From an uncultured Helicobacter sp. (GTDB lineage Bacteria; Campylobacterota; Campylobacteria; Campylobacterales; Helicobacteraceae): a DNA stretch of 64,000 bases. The position numbers were made by a program, and so were the translations under genes. The notes beneath the pieces were generated by a model. That model saw only the letters and a program-made list of their open reading frames with translations. It was not told the origin of the DNA and ran no database searches. Position 1 is the first letter of the stretch. Each line of letters opens with the position of its first letter. Where the stretch lies: positions 134,010 to 198,009 of the forward strand of contig NZ_CALBGN010000016.1 in NCBI RefSeq assembly GCF_937893305.1, written 5' to 3'. Shown here piece by piece: positions 31,213 to 40,779 of the stretch.

Positions 31213-31665
31213 ATGATAGGACAGAGAAAAAATTTACAAAAGATAAAACAAGATGAGAAAAACAAAGAAAATTCTATTGATTCTCTCTATACAGATTTCC
31301 AAGACTTTAAAAAAAATACAGAGTCAAAAGAAGTAAAAAGTGATGCAGAAAATCTTTATTATGATGTATCAAAAGAGGGTTCTTTTGGGGATTCTGATTA
31401 TGAAGATACTCTAGCATTTTATGGACAACCTTTTGCAGAAAATTTTAATGAAGAAGAATTTTTAAAAGAAGGACAAAGAATTGAAGAAGCAAAACAAAAA
31501 ATGGAAGAAGCAAGAATTGCAGAAGAAAAAGCTAAAGCACAAGAAGCAATGAAAATCCTAGAAGAAAAACAAAAATTAGAAAAGCAAAAAGAATCTACAG
31601 AAGAAATTTTAAATAATTCCACGCCAATGCAAAATGTTAAACTACGCAACAAGAATCATCACTGA
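31213..31665 (+). CDS. Hypothetical coiled-coil protein, 150 residues
   Basis: Starts MIGQRKNLQKIKQDEKNKEN after AAAGGAGCATAA. The second half is a long charged helix (EEAKQKMEEARIAEEKAKAQ) with Lys/Glu heptads; the middle DSDYEDTLAFYGQPFAENFN is acidic. No membrane segment. Unrecognised. It lies next to tRNA-Leu at the edge of conserved chromosome and could belong to either part. Confidence 0.6.
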   Translation: MIGQRKNLQKIKQDEKNKENSIDSLYTDFQDFKKNTESKEVKSDAENLYYDVSKEGSFGDSDYEDTLAFYGQPFAENFNEEEFLKEGQRIEEAKQKMEEARIAEEKAKAQEAMKILEEKQKLEKQKESTEEILNNSTPMQNVKLRNKNHH

Positions 31666-31708
31666 AAGAAATCTTAGTGGAGTCTTTTAGGGACATAAGA
31701 CTTAGAAG

Positions 31709-31793
31709 TGGTGCGGAAAAGAGGACTTGAACCTCCATGCCTTGCGGCGCCAGATCCTAAGTCTGGTGCGTCTGCCAGTTTCGCCATTTCCGC
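31709..31793 (-). tRNA. tRNA-Leu (anticodon UAG), CCA encoded
   Basis: The 85-nt minus-strand sequence folds as a class II tRNA. The acceptor is GCGGAAA/TTTCCGC with discriminator A and encoded CCA; the anticodon arm CAGA-CTTAGGA-TCTG carries UAG; the variable arm is long; the T-arm contains GGTTCAAGTCC. It separates the accessory region from ordinary chromosome. I found no duplicated tRNA 3' end in the window that would mark an attachment site. Confidence 0.93.
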
Positions 31794-31832
31794 AAAAAGA
31801 TAGGGCAGAATTATACTTTAATAAACTTAAAA

Positions 31833-32891
31833 TTACTTGAGAGACTGGAGTGTTGCGAAATCTAATGTGTGTTTTGGGAACTGCATACTGATGCAGTGTA
31901 AGCTTCCGTGCTGACGGATTAATATAGAACAATCAATGGGGATGATTTTATGTTTTGGGCAAGCTTTTTGCAGAGTTTGAATTGCTTGTGTGTCGTTTTT
32001 GTCATTATAGATTGGCAATAAAATTGCACCATTAATAAATAAAAAATTTGCGTAAGTAGCAGGCAAGCGTTCATTGTTGTAATGTTTTGGGCTACTAAAA
32101 GGTAGTTTGACAAGTTTAAAGGGCTTATTATTTAGGTTTTTTAGTGTTTTTAACTCATTTTCCATTTTGCATAAAGCTTCATAATGTTCATCATTTTTGT
32201 CCTCACAGGCAATGTAGGCAATTGTATTTGGTGCAATAAAGCGTGCTAAAGTGTCAATATGACTATCTGTATCATCGCCGCTTAAGTAGCCTGAGTGTAG
32301 CCAAAGAATCTTTTGGATTCCTAAATCTTTTTTTAGAGTTTTTTCAAGTTTGGCTTTAGAGTAAAAAGGATTACGATTGTGTTCTAGCAAGCATTGTGTG
32401 TTAGTTAGCAAAATTCCCTTTCCATTGCTCTCTATGCTTCCACCTTCTAAGATTATTCTCTTTGTTTGAACGCGCTTTAGGATTCCTAATTTATGAAGTC
32501 TATGCGTAATTTGATTGTCAAAATTGGAAGCAAATTTTAAACCCCAGCCATTAAACCCGTAATCCAAAACTACATTTTTGCCCTTGTTAGAAATCGTGAT
32601 TCCTCCAAAATCACGCGCCCAAGTATCATTGCTTGGAATCTCAATGCAATATAAATGTTCTAAAATTGCCAAACTAATGCCTTTGGCTTTGCAGTAATTT
32701 TGGAAAATTTCTAGTGTTTCTTGTTTGGAGTTACAAACTAAAATACAAGCTTCTACTTGCAAGATTTCGACAAGAATTGTGCAATAAACTTGGCGCACTT
32801 CTTCTAAATATGGATTCCAATCAGAATTTGCGTGAGGAAAGGACAAAAGGATTCCATCTTGTTTTTCCCACTCTGCGTAAAATTTTTTCAT
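31833..32891 (-). CDS. aguA: Agmatine deiminase
   Basis: From ATG 32891, 352 residues beginning MKKFYAEWEKQDGILLSFPH. Family marks of the agmatine/peptidyl-arginine deiminase fold are SNDTWARDFGGITI, LEGGSIESNGKGILL, SGDDTDSHIDTLARF and the C-terminal QHGSLHCISMQFP that in this family carries the catalytic cysteine (here in LHCIS). It turns agmatine into N-carbamoylputrescine and ammonia. The next enzyme, AguB, is at 62491 on the other strand, so the pathway is split. A longer frame extends upstream but only covers the divergent promoter region. Confidence 0.9.
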   Translation of the reverse strand: MKKFYAEWEKQDGILLSFPHANSDWNPYLEEVRQVYCTILVEILQVEACILVCNSKQETLEIFQNYCKAKGISLAILEHLYCIEIPSNDTWARDFGGITISNKGKNVVLDYGFNGWGLKFASNFDNQITHRLHKLGILKRVQTKRIILEGGSIESNGKGILLTNTQCLLEHNRNPFYSKAKLEKTLKKDLGIQKILWLHSGYLSGDDTDSHIDTLARFIAPNTIAYIACEDKNDEHYEALCKMENELKTLKNLNNKPFKLVKLPFSSPKHYNNERLPATYANFLFINGAILLPIYNDKNDTQAIQTLQKACPKHKIIPIDCSILIRQHGSLHCISMQFPKHTLDFATLQSLK

Positions 32892-32955
32892 CGTTTCTGC
32901 TCTTTTTAAAAAAATTGACGATATTATTACATAAATTTTTGCTAAGGAGAGCAAT

Positions 32956-33573
32956 ATGGCAATGGATTCTTTGAAAAACACAAGAAATACAATGCAAGAT
33001 TTGCAAGGCGCAATGTCTTCAGATCTTTTAAAAAAGGATGCAACAAGTGCGAAAGAGCGTGAGAAAAACATCAAAGAAGCTGCAGAAAAAATTGATGCAA
33101 AATCTTTAATGACAAGCTATGTTGTAGAGTTTCAAATGAGTATTAATCTCTCTGTTTCAACGAATTTTGGCGGACAAAGCAGTGTAGTAGGTGGAATTGG
33201 GAATGCACTAAGTAATCCAGATCGTTTAAATAGTGTTATTAATGGATTGGATTTGAACTCCATAGGTTACAATGGAAAACCTATAGCAGAATTGACGCAA
33301 GAAGAAGCAAAAGCTTTAATTAGTGATGATGGTTTTTTTGGGATTCCACAAACTTCTGATAGGATTGCAGATTTTGTTTTGGCGGGTGCTGGTGATGATA
33401 TAGAGAAGTTAAAAGCAGGACGTGAGGGGATTTTGCAAGGTTATAAACAAGCAGAAAAGTCTTGGGGAGGAGAGCTTCCTGAAATCAGTCAAAAAACTCT
33501 AGAAAAAGCTTTAGAAAAAGTTGATAAAAAACTAGCAAGTCTTGGTGCTAATGTTTTAGATACAAGTGTGTAA
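32956..33573 (+). CDS. Conserved hypothetical protein, 205 residues
   Basis: Starts [20 protein letters not shown] after AAGGAGAGCAAT. The sequence has a helical N-terminus, a Ser/Gly-rich middle ([20 protein letters not shown]) and a C-terminal helix ([20 protein letters not shown]). The centre [20 protein letters not shown] looks like a compact domain found in several Campylobacterota surface or flagellum-related proteins, but I cannot name it. Lies 8 bp before tsaD, so co-transcribed. Confidence 0.6.
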   Translation: MAMDSLKNTRNTMQDLQGAMSSDLLKKDATSAKEREKNIKEAAEKIDAKSLMTSYVVEFQMSINLSVSTNFGGQSSVVGGIGNALSNPDRLNSVINGLDLNSIGYNGKPIAELTQEEAKALISDDGFFGIPQTSDRIADFVLAGAGDDIEKLKAGREGILQGYKQAEKSWGGELPEISQKTLEKALEKVDKKLASLGANVLDTSV

Positions 33574-33581
33574 GGAAAATT

Positions 33582-34592
33582 TTGCAAAATCTTATCTTGA
33601 GTATTGAAAGCAGTTGCGATGATAGTTCTATTGCTCTAACTGCGATTGATACTTATGATTTAATCTTTCATCAAAAAATCTCACAAGAATTGGAGCATAG
33701 TGCTTTTGGAGGTGTTGTGCCTGAACTTGCAAGTCGTTTGCATGCTGAATCTTTGCCTATTATTTTAGAAAGAACAAAACCCTATTTAAGAGATCTTGGA
33801 GCTATTGCCGTAACAAATGAACCGGGTTTAAATGTAACTCTACTAGAAGGCGTAATGATGGCAAAAGCACTAAGTTATGCATTGCATTTGCCTTTAATTG
33901 GAGTAAATCACTTAAAGGGACATCTGTATTCTTTGTTTTTGCAAAAAGAAGCGAAGTTTCCTTTGGGTGTTTTGCTGGTTTCTGGTGGGCATACAATGTT
34001 GCTAGAGGCGCAAAGTTTTGAGAAAATTAACATTAAGGCGCAAAGTTTAGATGATAGTTTTGGGGAGAGTTTTGATAAGGTTGCAAAAATGCTATCTTTG
34101 GGTTATCCGGGAGGTCCAATTGTGGAATCCTTTGCAAAAAAGGGAGCTATTACATTTAAGCTACCAATTCCTTTGCGCTCTAAAAGGCAGTTTGCCTTTA
34201 GTTTTTCTGGGCTTAAAAATGCTGTGCGTTTGGAGATAGAAAAGGCAGAAGGCTTAAGCGATGAATTTAAGGAGAATTTGTGTGCAAGTTTTCAAGAGAG
34301 TGCGGTTACGCATTTAACGCAAAAATGTAAGATTTTTTTTGAAGAAAACGCAAAGAATCCTAAAGGCTGGAAGAGTTTTGGGGTTGTTGGGGGAGCAAGT
34401 GCAAATTTGGCATTAAGAGAAAAACTTTTAAAGATGTGTAGTTTTTATAATGTAGAGTTATTATTGGCACCTTTGGAGTTTTGCTCCGATAATGCTGCAA
34501 TGATTGGGCGTGTGGCAGTGGAATCTTATAAGCGTAAAGATTTTAGTCAAATTAAATCTCTGCAAACACGTCCTAGAATTGATGTCTTTTAA
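33582..34592 (+). CDS. tsaD: tRNA threonylcarbamoyladenosine transferase TsaD
   Basis: The TTG start gives [20 protein letters not shown], the typical N-terminus. The 336-residue ASKHA-fold protein has [16 protein letters not shown], the metal-ligand HxxxH in [29 protein letters not shown] and [15 protein letters not shown]. It transfers the threonylcarbamoyl group to A37 of ANN-decoding tRNAs together with TsaB, TsaE and TsaC. TcdA, which cyclises that base, is at 61639. Length is normal and all motifs are present. Confidence 0.95.
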   Translation: MQNLILSIESSCDDSSIALTAIDTYDLIFHQKISQELEHSAFGGVVPELASRLHAESLPIILERTKPYLRDLGAIAVTNEPGLNVTLLEGVMMAKALSYALHLPLIGVNHLKGHLYSLFLQKEAKFPLGVLLVSGGHTMLLEAQSFEKINIKAQSLDDSFGESFDKVAKMLSLGYPGGPIVESFAKKGAITFKLPIPLRSKRQFAFSFSGLKNAVRLEIEKAEGLSDEFKENLCASFQESAVTHLTQKCKIFFEENAKNPKGWKSFGVVGGASANLALREKLLKMCSFYNVELLLAPLEFCSDNAAMIGRVAVESYKRKDFSQIKSLQTRPRIDVF

Positions 34593-34653
34593 TGTAGATT
34601 TTAGTTTTGATAGTTAATAATTGAAGCCCAAATTTAACAATAAGGAAAGTAAT

Positions 34654-35148
34654 ATGGCAACATTTAAAGGAAATGCAGTAACATTATCAGGAAAATCAGT
34701 AAGTGTAGGCGATAAAGCTCCAGAAGTAAGCTTGGTAGCAGGAGACTTAAGCACTAAAACAATAGGTGGAGCAAGTGGAAAATTCCAAATTATTAATGTT
34801 GTTCCATCGCTTGATACAGGAGTTTGTGCAACACAAACACGCAAATTTAATGAAAAGGCAGCTTCACTTGCAAATGCAGAAGTTTTTGTTGTATCTCTTG
34901 ATTTGCCTTTTGCGCAAGGCAGATTTTGTTCTACTGAAGGGATTGCAAATGTTACTGCTTTAAGTGATTTCAAAAATAAAGATTTTGGAAATGCTTATGG
35001 TGTGCTTTTGGCTGATTCTCCACTTGCAGGACTTTTAACGCGTGCGGTATTTGTTGTTAATCCAAGCGGTGAAATTGTGCATAAAGAAATTGTTGATGAA
35101 ATCACAACAGAACCAAATTATGATGCTGCATTAAATGCGGTGAAATAA
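34654..35148 (+). CDS. tpx: Thiol peroxidase (atypical 2-Cys peroxiredoxin)
   Basis: The ATG at 34654 follows AAGGAAAGTAAT and yields 164 residues: MATFKGNAVTLSGKSVSVGD, the peroxidatic cysteine in VPSLDTGVCATQTRKF, the resolving cysteine in GRFCSTEGIANVTALS, and LLTRAVFVVNPSGEI. It reduces hydroperoxides in the cytoplasm with thioredoxin, important for microaerophiles. An upstream in-frame stretch has no ribosome site. Its stop overlaps the next start by one base. Confidence 0.95.
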   Translation: MATFKGNAVTLSGKSVSVGDKAPEVSLVAGDLSTKTIGGASGKFQIINVVPSLDTGVCATQTRKFNEKAASLANAEVFVVSLDLPFAQGRFCSTEGIANVTALSDFKNKDFGNAYGVLLADSPLAGLLTRAVFVVNPSGEIVHKEIVDEITTEPNYDAALNAVK

Positions 35149-35699
35149 TGTCAAAAACGCTGCTTTATCTTCACGGATTCCGCAGTGTTGGGCTTTGCTA
35201 TAAGGGTAGGGAGCTTGTCTCTTTTGCCCCAAGTTCCTTAACTCCAAATCTCTCCTATGTTCCAAGTTTGGCCATTGCCTATGCGGAATCTATTATTCAA
35301 AAGTATGGCGCACAAAATCTTTGTCTTATTGGTAGCTCGCTTGGTGGGTATTATGCAACTTATTTAGCAAATAAATATTCCATCAAAGCTGTGCTTGTTA
35401 ATCCTGTTATTAATGCTTATGCAACTTTACTTCCGGCAATTGGCAGGATTGTAGTGCCTTATAGTGGTGAGTCGTTTTTTTGGGATTTGTCTTTGGTGAA
35501 GAGCTTAAGACAGTATGAAGTGAAATCTCTTCAAAGCGAGTTGTATTGTGTGCTTTTGCAAAAAGGAGATAAGGTGCTTGATTATAGGATTGCAAAAGAA
35601 CGTTTTAAAGATTGTCAATGTGTGATAGAAGAAGGCGGATCGCATAGATTTGAAAATTTTTTAAATCAAAAAGAAAGAATTCTTGCGTGGGCAGACTAG
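35148..35699 (+). CDS. YqiA-family alpha/beta hydrolase
   Basis: One hundred and eighty-three residues: the start KTLLYLHGFRSVG with the oxyanion strand, the nucleophile in CLIGSSLGGYYATYLANKY, LVNPVINAY, and the late GSHRFENF with the probable catalytic histidine. Fits the YqiA/YcfP esterase family, whose natural substrates are unclear. It is coupled to tpx through TAATG. Acts in the cytoplasm as no signal is present. Confidence 0.8.
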   Translation: MSKTLLYLHGFRSVGLCYKGRELVSFAPSSLTPNLSYVPSLAIAYAESIIQKYGAQNLCLIGSSLGGYYATYLANKYSIKAVLVNPVINAYATLLPAIGRIVVPYSGESFFWDLSLVKSLRQYEVKSLQSELYCVLLQKGDKVLDYRIAKERFKDCQCVIEEGGSHRFENFLNQKERILAWAD

Positions 35700-35752
35700 A
35701 AAAGCTTGTGAGGAATTTGTATAATTACATATTTTTAAAAAAAGGAATGACA

Positions 35753-35863
35753 ATGAAGAAAACTTTGCTAATTTTAGGTGTTTTTGTGGCGGTGTTTAGT
35801 TTTAGTGGTTGTGAAAAACAAGAATATCAACACCCAGCACATAGAAGCGGAGCGGTGAAGTAG
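35753..35863 (+). CDS. Small lipoprotein, 36 residues
   Basis: AAAGGAATGACA precedes ATG 35753. The product is MKKTLLILGVFVAVFSFSGC and EKQEYQHPAHRSGAVK: a signal peptide with lipobox FSGC, so the mature lipoprotein would have only 17 residues. Tiny lipoproteins of this kind are frequent in Campylobacterota; function unknown. Confidence 0.6.
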   Translation: MKKTLLILGVFVAVFSFSGCEKQEYQHPAHRSGAVK

Positions 35864-35869
35864 TATTTA

Positions 35870-36496
35870 TCACTTAGGATTAAACTTAAAAGTTGGTAAT
35901 CCTAAGTGGTAGCGAATAGAGATTAAGCGAACAATAAAACCAATAACTAGACACGTAATAATGATTGTGTTTTCATCTAAGAAAAAATGATATTTGCTTA
36001 CATAATCTCCAATAACATATAAGCTTCCTATTAGTAGCGCAATGCTCGCGTAGAGTTCTTTTTGAAAAACAAGTGGAATCCTAGCGCAAAATATATCTCT
36101 TAAAATCCCACCAAAGACTCCTGTAATGATTGCCCCAGCAACTGCCATTGATCCACTTGGGTGTAAATCTATTCCAACACGCGCACCAATAACACTAAAA
36201 ACAGCAAGCCCAAGCGCATCAAGAACTAAAAATGTTTTTTCAAATCGTGCAACAAAATAAGGAATTTTTGTAGTTAAAAGTGCCGCAAAACACACAATAA
36301 CAAGATATTCTGGGTGTGCCACCCAAGTTAGCGGATAATGTCCAAAAAGAACATCACGAATAGAACCGCCCCCAATTGCCGTTACGCAAGCAATAAATAA
36401 CACTCCAAACCAATCCATATTATGTCTTCCTGCCGCAAGTGCGCCTGTCATTCCTTCTGCAGTTATTCCTATGATATATAAGCTTGTTAGAAGCAT
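35870..36496 (-). CDS. TRIC-type (UPF0126/YadS) cation channel family protein
   Basis: From ATG 36496, after TTTGGAGAATAAA, 208 residues with seven predicted helices. Two repeats carry the family motif: ACVTAIGGGSIRDVLFG near residue 37 and ITGVFGGILRDIFCARIPLV near 125, which form the pore in TRIC homologues. Probably an inner-membrane cation channel; bacterial physiology is poorly known. The start lies 1 base after the stop of the HD-domain gene and uses a ribosome site inside it. Confidence 0.85.
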   Translation of the reverse strand: MLLTSLYIIGITAEGMTGALAAGRHNMDWFGVLFIACVTAIGGGSIRDVLFGHYPLTWVAHPEYLVIVCFAALLTTKIPYFVARFEKTFLVLDALGLAVFSVIGARVGIDLHPSGSMAVAGAIITGVFGGILRDIFCARIPLVFQKELYASIALLIGSLYVIGDYVSKYHFFLDENTIIITCLVIGFIVRLISIRYHLGLPTFKFNPK

Positions 36497-36497
36497 T

Positions 36498-37715
36498 TTA
36501 TTCTCCAAATTCCCTAAAGAGATAGCCTAAATCGATTCCATTTAAGGTTTTTGCGTTATAAGAATATTCTAATTTTTTAGCTCCTTCTACTAAATCTTTA
36601 CTTTTGATTCCGTGATCAATGGAAATTTTAGCCTCTAAAAATGCACTTAAGTGATCGCAATATTTTAAAAATTCTCCAAAAACTGGGTCTTTTGGATTTT
36701 GTGTGGTAACTTCTTTAAGAAAATCTTCCCATCTTTGATGGCTATATACAATATTTTTATCATTTTTATAGCGATTTTCAAATTCATTTTGTGTGTAATA
36801 TACAATATTATCTGCAATGGATTTTGGAACAATTTTTAAAATTTTTTCTTCAACAGCCTCTTTTTCGATTTCTTTTAAAAATGCATCAAGACCTTCTATA
36901 TTTTTCTTAATAGGGGAGATAATATCGCGAGTTAGAATTTCTGGTAAATCATGAAATAATCCACAAAAAAAATGTTGGATTTGCATAGTTTTTGAAAATT
37001 TTAAATCAAATCCTAAAAGATATGCAATAATTGCCACAACTAAAGTGTGCCCAAGCACAGATGTGCAAGGCACACGAGGTGTTTGACTCCAACGCTTTTG
37101 AAAGCGTAATTGTCCAAACATATTAATGAGTTCGTGCGTGTCTTTGTAAAGCACAATCTGTCTAATACCTGCTAAATCATAATGTTCTTGGACTTGTTTA
37201 TCAATAATATCTTTAATGTTTTGCACATCATAAAGATGGGGATTAAAATGGTAAATTATATCAAATTCCCATTTAGACGCATAATAATGAGAAGCTTTTA
37301 AAATCGCTTTTTCTAGGTTTTGCACTTCTCCATAAAGATAATTTCGCATTGATTCTAAAAAGCCAAATCCTTTTAAATCATCTTCTAATTGCTTGCAGAC
37401 AAAATCTACTAAGGCTTTGTTGTGTTTTTGAGTGAGTTTGTGAAACACAGGGGGTTTAATATCTGTTAAAATGATGCGTTGTAAAAATTCATAGCAAAAC
37501 TGCATAATTAAGCGTTCAAAATCAATTTTTTTGCCATTTTCTAGTATTTCATAATGGGCTAGCAAGTAAGCAATGACTATTTTATGAGCTTGTTTATCAA
37601 GCTCTATAAATTCTACAGGTGTTGCTTGGTCATTCCAACGCCTAATGTTGGCAGCAACAAAAATTTTGCGCAAAAGTGTGAAGCCTAATGTGGGTTTTTT
37701 GATTTTGGATTCCAT
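36498..37715 (-). CDS. HD-domain phosphohydrolase
   Basis: The ATG at 37715 gives MESKIKKPTLGFTLLRKIFV and 405 residues. The metal-binding HD signature is in SVLGHTLVVAIIAYLLG, with HFFCGLFHDLPEILTRDI about 45 residues later and KYCDHLSAFLEA near the end. This order matches the YfbR/HD_3 type, which acts on nucleotides, but the long N-terminal domain is specific to this group. Substrate not known. Cotranscribed with the TRIC-type gene. Confidence 0.8.
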   Translation of the reverse strand: MESKIKKPTLGFTLLRKIFVAANIRRWNDQATPVEFIELDKQAHKIVIAYLLAHYEILENGKKIDFERLIMQFCYEFLQRIILTDIKPPVFHKLTQKHNKALVDFVCKQLEDDLKGFGFLESMRNYLYGEVQNLEKAILKASHYYASKWEFDIIYHFNPHLYDVQNIKDIIDKQVQEHYDLAGIRQIVLYKDTHELINMFGQLRFQKRWSQTPRVPCTSVLGHTLVVAIIAYLLGFDLKFSKTMQIQHFFCGLFHDLPEILTRDIISPIKKNIEGLDAFLKEIEKEAVEEKILKIVPKSIADNIVYYTQNEFENRYKNDKNIVYSHQRWEDFLKEVTTQNPKDPVFGEFLKYCDHLSAFLEAKISIDHGIKSKDLVEGAKKLEYSYNAKTLNGIDLGYLFREFGE

Positions 37716-37837
37716 AGTTTTCCTAAGTTTTTGCACGATTATACCAAATTATATTTGTGTTTGTTTGCCTTTTGTTAATTAAATTAAAGTGCAGTTTAGA
37801 TAGAATGGCGACTTATTTTTGTCTTTATGAGGAATTT

Positions 37838-40699
37838 ATGGATAGAGCAAAAAAACTCATTAAAAGCATCATTGAAGGATTTTGTAATTTTTGGGTAACA
37901 GTGATTTTGTTAATTGCTTATGGAAGTGCCTGTGGTGTTGCAACTTTTGTAGAAAATGATTATGGGACACCAAGCGCAAAGGCTTTAATATATGGCACAC
38001 AATGGTTTGATTTGCTGCATTTATTGCTGGTATTAAATCTTATTGGTGTTTTGTTTTTCTCAAGGGTTTTGCAACGCAAAAAATATGCGTCCTTTTTATT
38101 TCATTTTTCTCTAGTGGTGATTTTTATAGGAGCGGCAATTACACGTTATTATGGGTTTGAGGGAGTGATGCATATAAGAGAGGGAGAGCAAAGTAGCGCC
38201 ATAGAATCCCAAGAAGAATTTATTACAATTTTAGCAAAGGTGGATGAGAAACTTTATCGCGCCTTTTTTCCAACAACAATCACGCCTTTAGTGCAAAAAA
38301 GATTCCAACAAATTCTACCTTTTGAAGATGGAAATTTAGAAGTGCAATATGTTGATTTTATCCCAGCAAAAGACAAAATGGATACAGATAGATTAAAAGT
38401 TAAGGTAAGTTTTAAGGGTCAAAGCAAAGAAATAGAAGTGGTAAAAAATACAGGGATCAATCAGGTTACTCCTTTTGTGTTAGGGGGTAAAAAATTTGCA
38501 TTAGATTGGGGGAGTCGCACAGTGGCATTGCCTTTTGCAATCGCATTAAAAGATTTTCAACTAGAGCGTTATGCTGGTTCTATGAGTCCTTCTTCCTATG
38601 CTTCTGATCTTGTAGTGATTGATCCGATAAATAATGTAGAAAAGCCTTATCGTGTTTATATGAATAATGTCTTAGATTATGGGGGATTCCGCTTTTTCCA
38701 ATCTTCTTATGATTTAGATGAGCAAGGCACAATTTTATCGGTCAATAGAGATCCAGGAAAGATTCCAACTTATATTGGTTATGCAATGCTTACTTTGGGT
38801 TTGCTTTGGGCTATGTTTGCTAAAAATGGGCGTTTTTATCGTTTGGGGCAGTATTTAAAAATGCAAAATCTTGTGCTTGCTTTTGCATTTTGTTTTGGAT
38901 TGTTTTATACAACTTCATTACAGGCAACTCCACAAATGGCGGAAAAAATGCAAACGCAAGCTACGCAAAATATGGAATCTAAAACAAATAAAACGCCTTC
39001 TAATAATTCTCATAATGATGAGATGTTTGAGGAACTACCAATTACTACAGAGAGCATTTTAGATTTAATTAAAAATCTTAAAGAAAAAAGTGGCACACAT
39101 AGTGAAAAGTTTGGACGTTTGATTGTGCAGGATTTTGGCGGAAGAATGAAACCTATGGATACTTTAGCGATGGAATATGTGCATAAAATGACAAAAAAAG
39201 ATGGCTTTTTAGGACTTAGCAATATGCAATTATTTTTAGGAATGATGGTGTATCCTAATGAGTTTAAAAAAGTAAAAATGTTGGCAATTTCTACACCAAA
39301 ACTTAGAGAAATTATTGGTGTAGATCAAAATGAAAAATATGTTGCCTTTGAAGATGTATTTACAAGCAATACTTATAAGCTTGCAAATTTTTTAGAAGAT
39401 GCAAACCGCAAAAAACCGGCAATGCGTGATACATTTGATAAAGATGTGATTAGTCTTGATGAGCGAATTAATGTGGCGTTTTTGATTTATACAGCGCAAA
39501 GCCTTAAAATTCTTCCAGATTTTAGCGGTAAAAGTGATAAGTGGTTTACGCCAAGTGAGGCGATTGCAGGATTTGATAAAGAAAATGCAGAACAGCTTCA
39601 AAGGCTTTTTGGAGCGTATTTTAACGGTTTTCATTATGGACTTTTAGAAAATAATTGGGAAAATGCAGATTTAGCAATAGAAGCACTAAATGGAATCCAA
39701 AATAAGTTTGGTATAAATTTGCTTCCACCTAAAATACAAGTTGATTTGGAAATTTTTCTTAATCACTACAATTTGTTTGAAAATCTAACTCCACTTTATC
39801 TTTGTTTTGGAATTTTGTTATTTATTATTGTGCTTGTGCAGATTTTTCGGCACAAGAATGCAGAGAATTTAGCAAGTCGTGTTGTGCATTGGGTAATTGC
39901 ATTTTTGGTATTAATACATTCAATTGCACTTGGTTTGCGCTGGTATGTAGGCGGACACGCCCCTTGGAGCAATGCGTATGAATCAATGATTTATATTGCT
40001 TGGGCAGCTGGAATCTCTGGTGTAGTTTTCTTTAGGAAAAGTTATTTAGCGCAGAGCATGGCAAGCTTTTTGGCAGGGATTTCACTCTTTGTGGCGCATT
40101 TAGGATTTATGGATCCGCAAATTGGAAATTTAGTTCCCGTACTCAAATCTTATTGGCTTAATATCCATGTTTCAATTATTACTGCAAGTTATGGGTTTTT
40201 AGGGCTTTGTTTTATGCTTGGTGCTTTGACTTTAGCACTTTTTATCCTAAGGAATCCAAAATATCCAGAATTAGATCGCACGATTTTAACTTTGCATACT
40301 ATTAATGAAATGGCAATGATTTTAGGACTTGCGATGCTAACAGTTGGTAATTTTTTAGGAGGTGTGTGGGCTAATGAGTCTTGGGGAAGATATTGGGGAT
40401 GGGATCCAAAGGAAACTTGGGCATTAATTTCTATTATTGTTTATGTGGTTGTCTTACATATCCGTTTTATCCCAAGAGGAAACAATCCGTATGTTTTTGC
40501 AGCATTAAGCGTTGTTGCATTTTATTCAATTTTGATGACTTATTTTGGTGTGAATTTTTATCTCTCTGGATTGCACTCTTATGCTGCAGGAGATCCATTG
40601 CCAATCCCAGTATTTTTGTATTATTTTATCGCAATTACGATTCTTTTAATTGTATTAGCGGCACGCAAGGCAGATTTGCCTGCGCCAAAATTACCTTAA
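37838..40699 (+). CDS. ccsBA: Fused cytochrome c synthase CcsBA
   Basis: From ATG 37838 (after GAGGAATTT) 953 residues. The N-terminal ResB/CcsB half has several helices and a large periplasmic loop (EGVMHIREGEQSSAI; PYRVYMNNVLDYGGFRFFQS); the C-terminal CcsA half has LVHWVIAF-like helices, the tryptophan-rich heme motif WGRYWGWDPKETWALI and conserved histidines (LRWYVGGHAPWSNAYES). It delivers heme to CxxCH sites of periplasmic c-type cytochromes. Fusion of both parts is characteristic of Helicobacter, Campylobacter and Wolinella. The natural length is about 900-1100 residues. Confidence 0.95.
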   Translation: MDRAKKLIKSIIEGFCNFWVTVILLIAYGSACGVATFVENDYGTPSAKALIYGTQWFDLLHLLLVLNLIGVLFFSRVLQRKKYASFLFHFSLVVIFIGAAITRYYGFEGVMHIREGEQSSAIESQEEFITILAKVDEKLYRAFFPTTITPLVQKRFQQILPFEDGNLEVQYVDFIPAKDKMDTDRLKVKVSFKGQSKEIEVVKNTGINQVTPFVLGGKKFALDWGSRTVALPFAIALKDFQLERYAGSMSPSSYASDLVVIDPINNVEKPYRVYMNNVLDYGGFRFFQSSYDLDEQGTILSVNRDPGKIPTYIGYAMLTLGLLWAMFAKNGRFYRLGQYLKMQNLVLAFAFCFGLFYTTSLQATPQMAEKMQTQATQNMESKTNKTPSNNSHNDEMFEELPITTESILDLIKNLKEKSGTHSEKFGRLIVQDFGGRMKPMDTLAMEYVHKMTKKDGFLGLSNMQLFLGMMVYPNEFKKVKMLAISTPKLREIIGVDQNEKYVAFEDVFTSNTYKLANFLEDANRKKPAMRDTFDKDVISLDERINVAFLIYTAQSLKILPDFSGKSDKWFTPSEAIAGFDKENAEQLQRLFGAYFNGFHYGLLENNWENADLAIEALNGIQNKFGINLLPPKIQVDLEIFLNHYNLFENLTPLYLCFGILLFIIVLVQIFRHKNAENLASRVVHWVIAFLVLIHSIALGLRWYVGGHAPWSNAYESMIYIAWAAGISGVVFFRKSYLAQSMASFLAGISLFVAHLGFMDPQIGNLVPVLKSYWLNIHVSIITASYGFLGLCFMLGALTLALFILRNPKYPELDRTILTLHTINEMAMILGLAMLTVGNFLGGVWANESWGRYWGWDPKETWALISIIVYVVVLHIRFIPRGNNPYVFAALSVVAFYSILMTYFGVNFYLSGLHSYAAGDPLPIPVFLYYFIAITILLIVLAARKADLPAPKLP

Positions 40700-40779
40700 A
40701 ATTCTTTTTGATTTAAGAGTTAATTTTTAAATTTTTTGGTATAATCAAAACTTATTTTTGAAATTTAAGGGCAATTTTT

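Noticed and set aside
31709..31793. tRNA-Leu as attachment site of the accessory region
   Set aside because: No second copy of the tRNA 3' end was seen, and the serine recombinase present does not belong to the tRNA-targeting tyrosine integrases.
32892..33074. An N-terminal extension of agmatine deiminase
   Set aside because: The extra 61 residues are not typical of the family and overlap the divergent gene; ATG 32891 gives the normal start MKKFYAEWEKQ.
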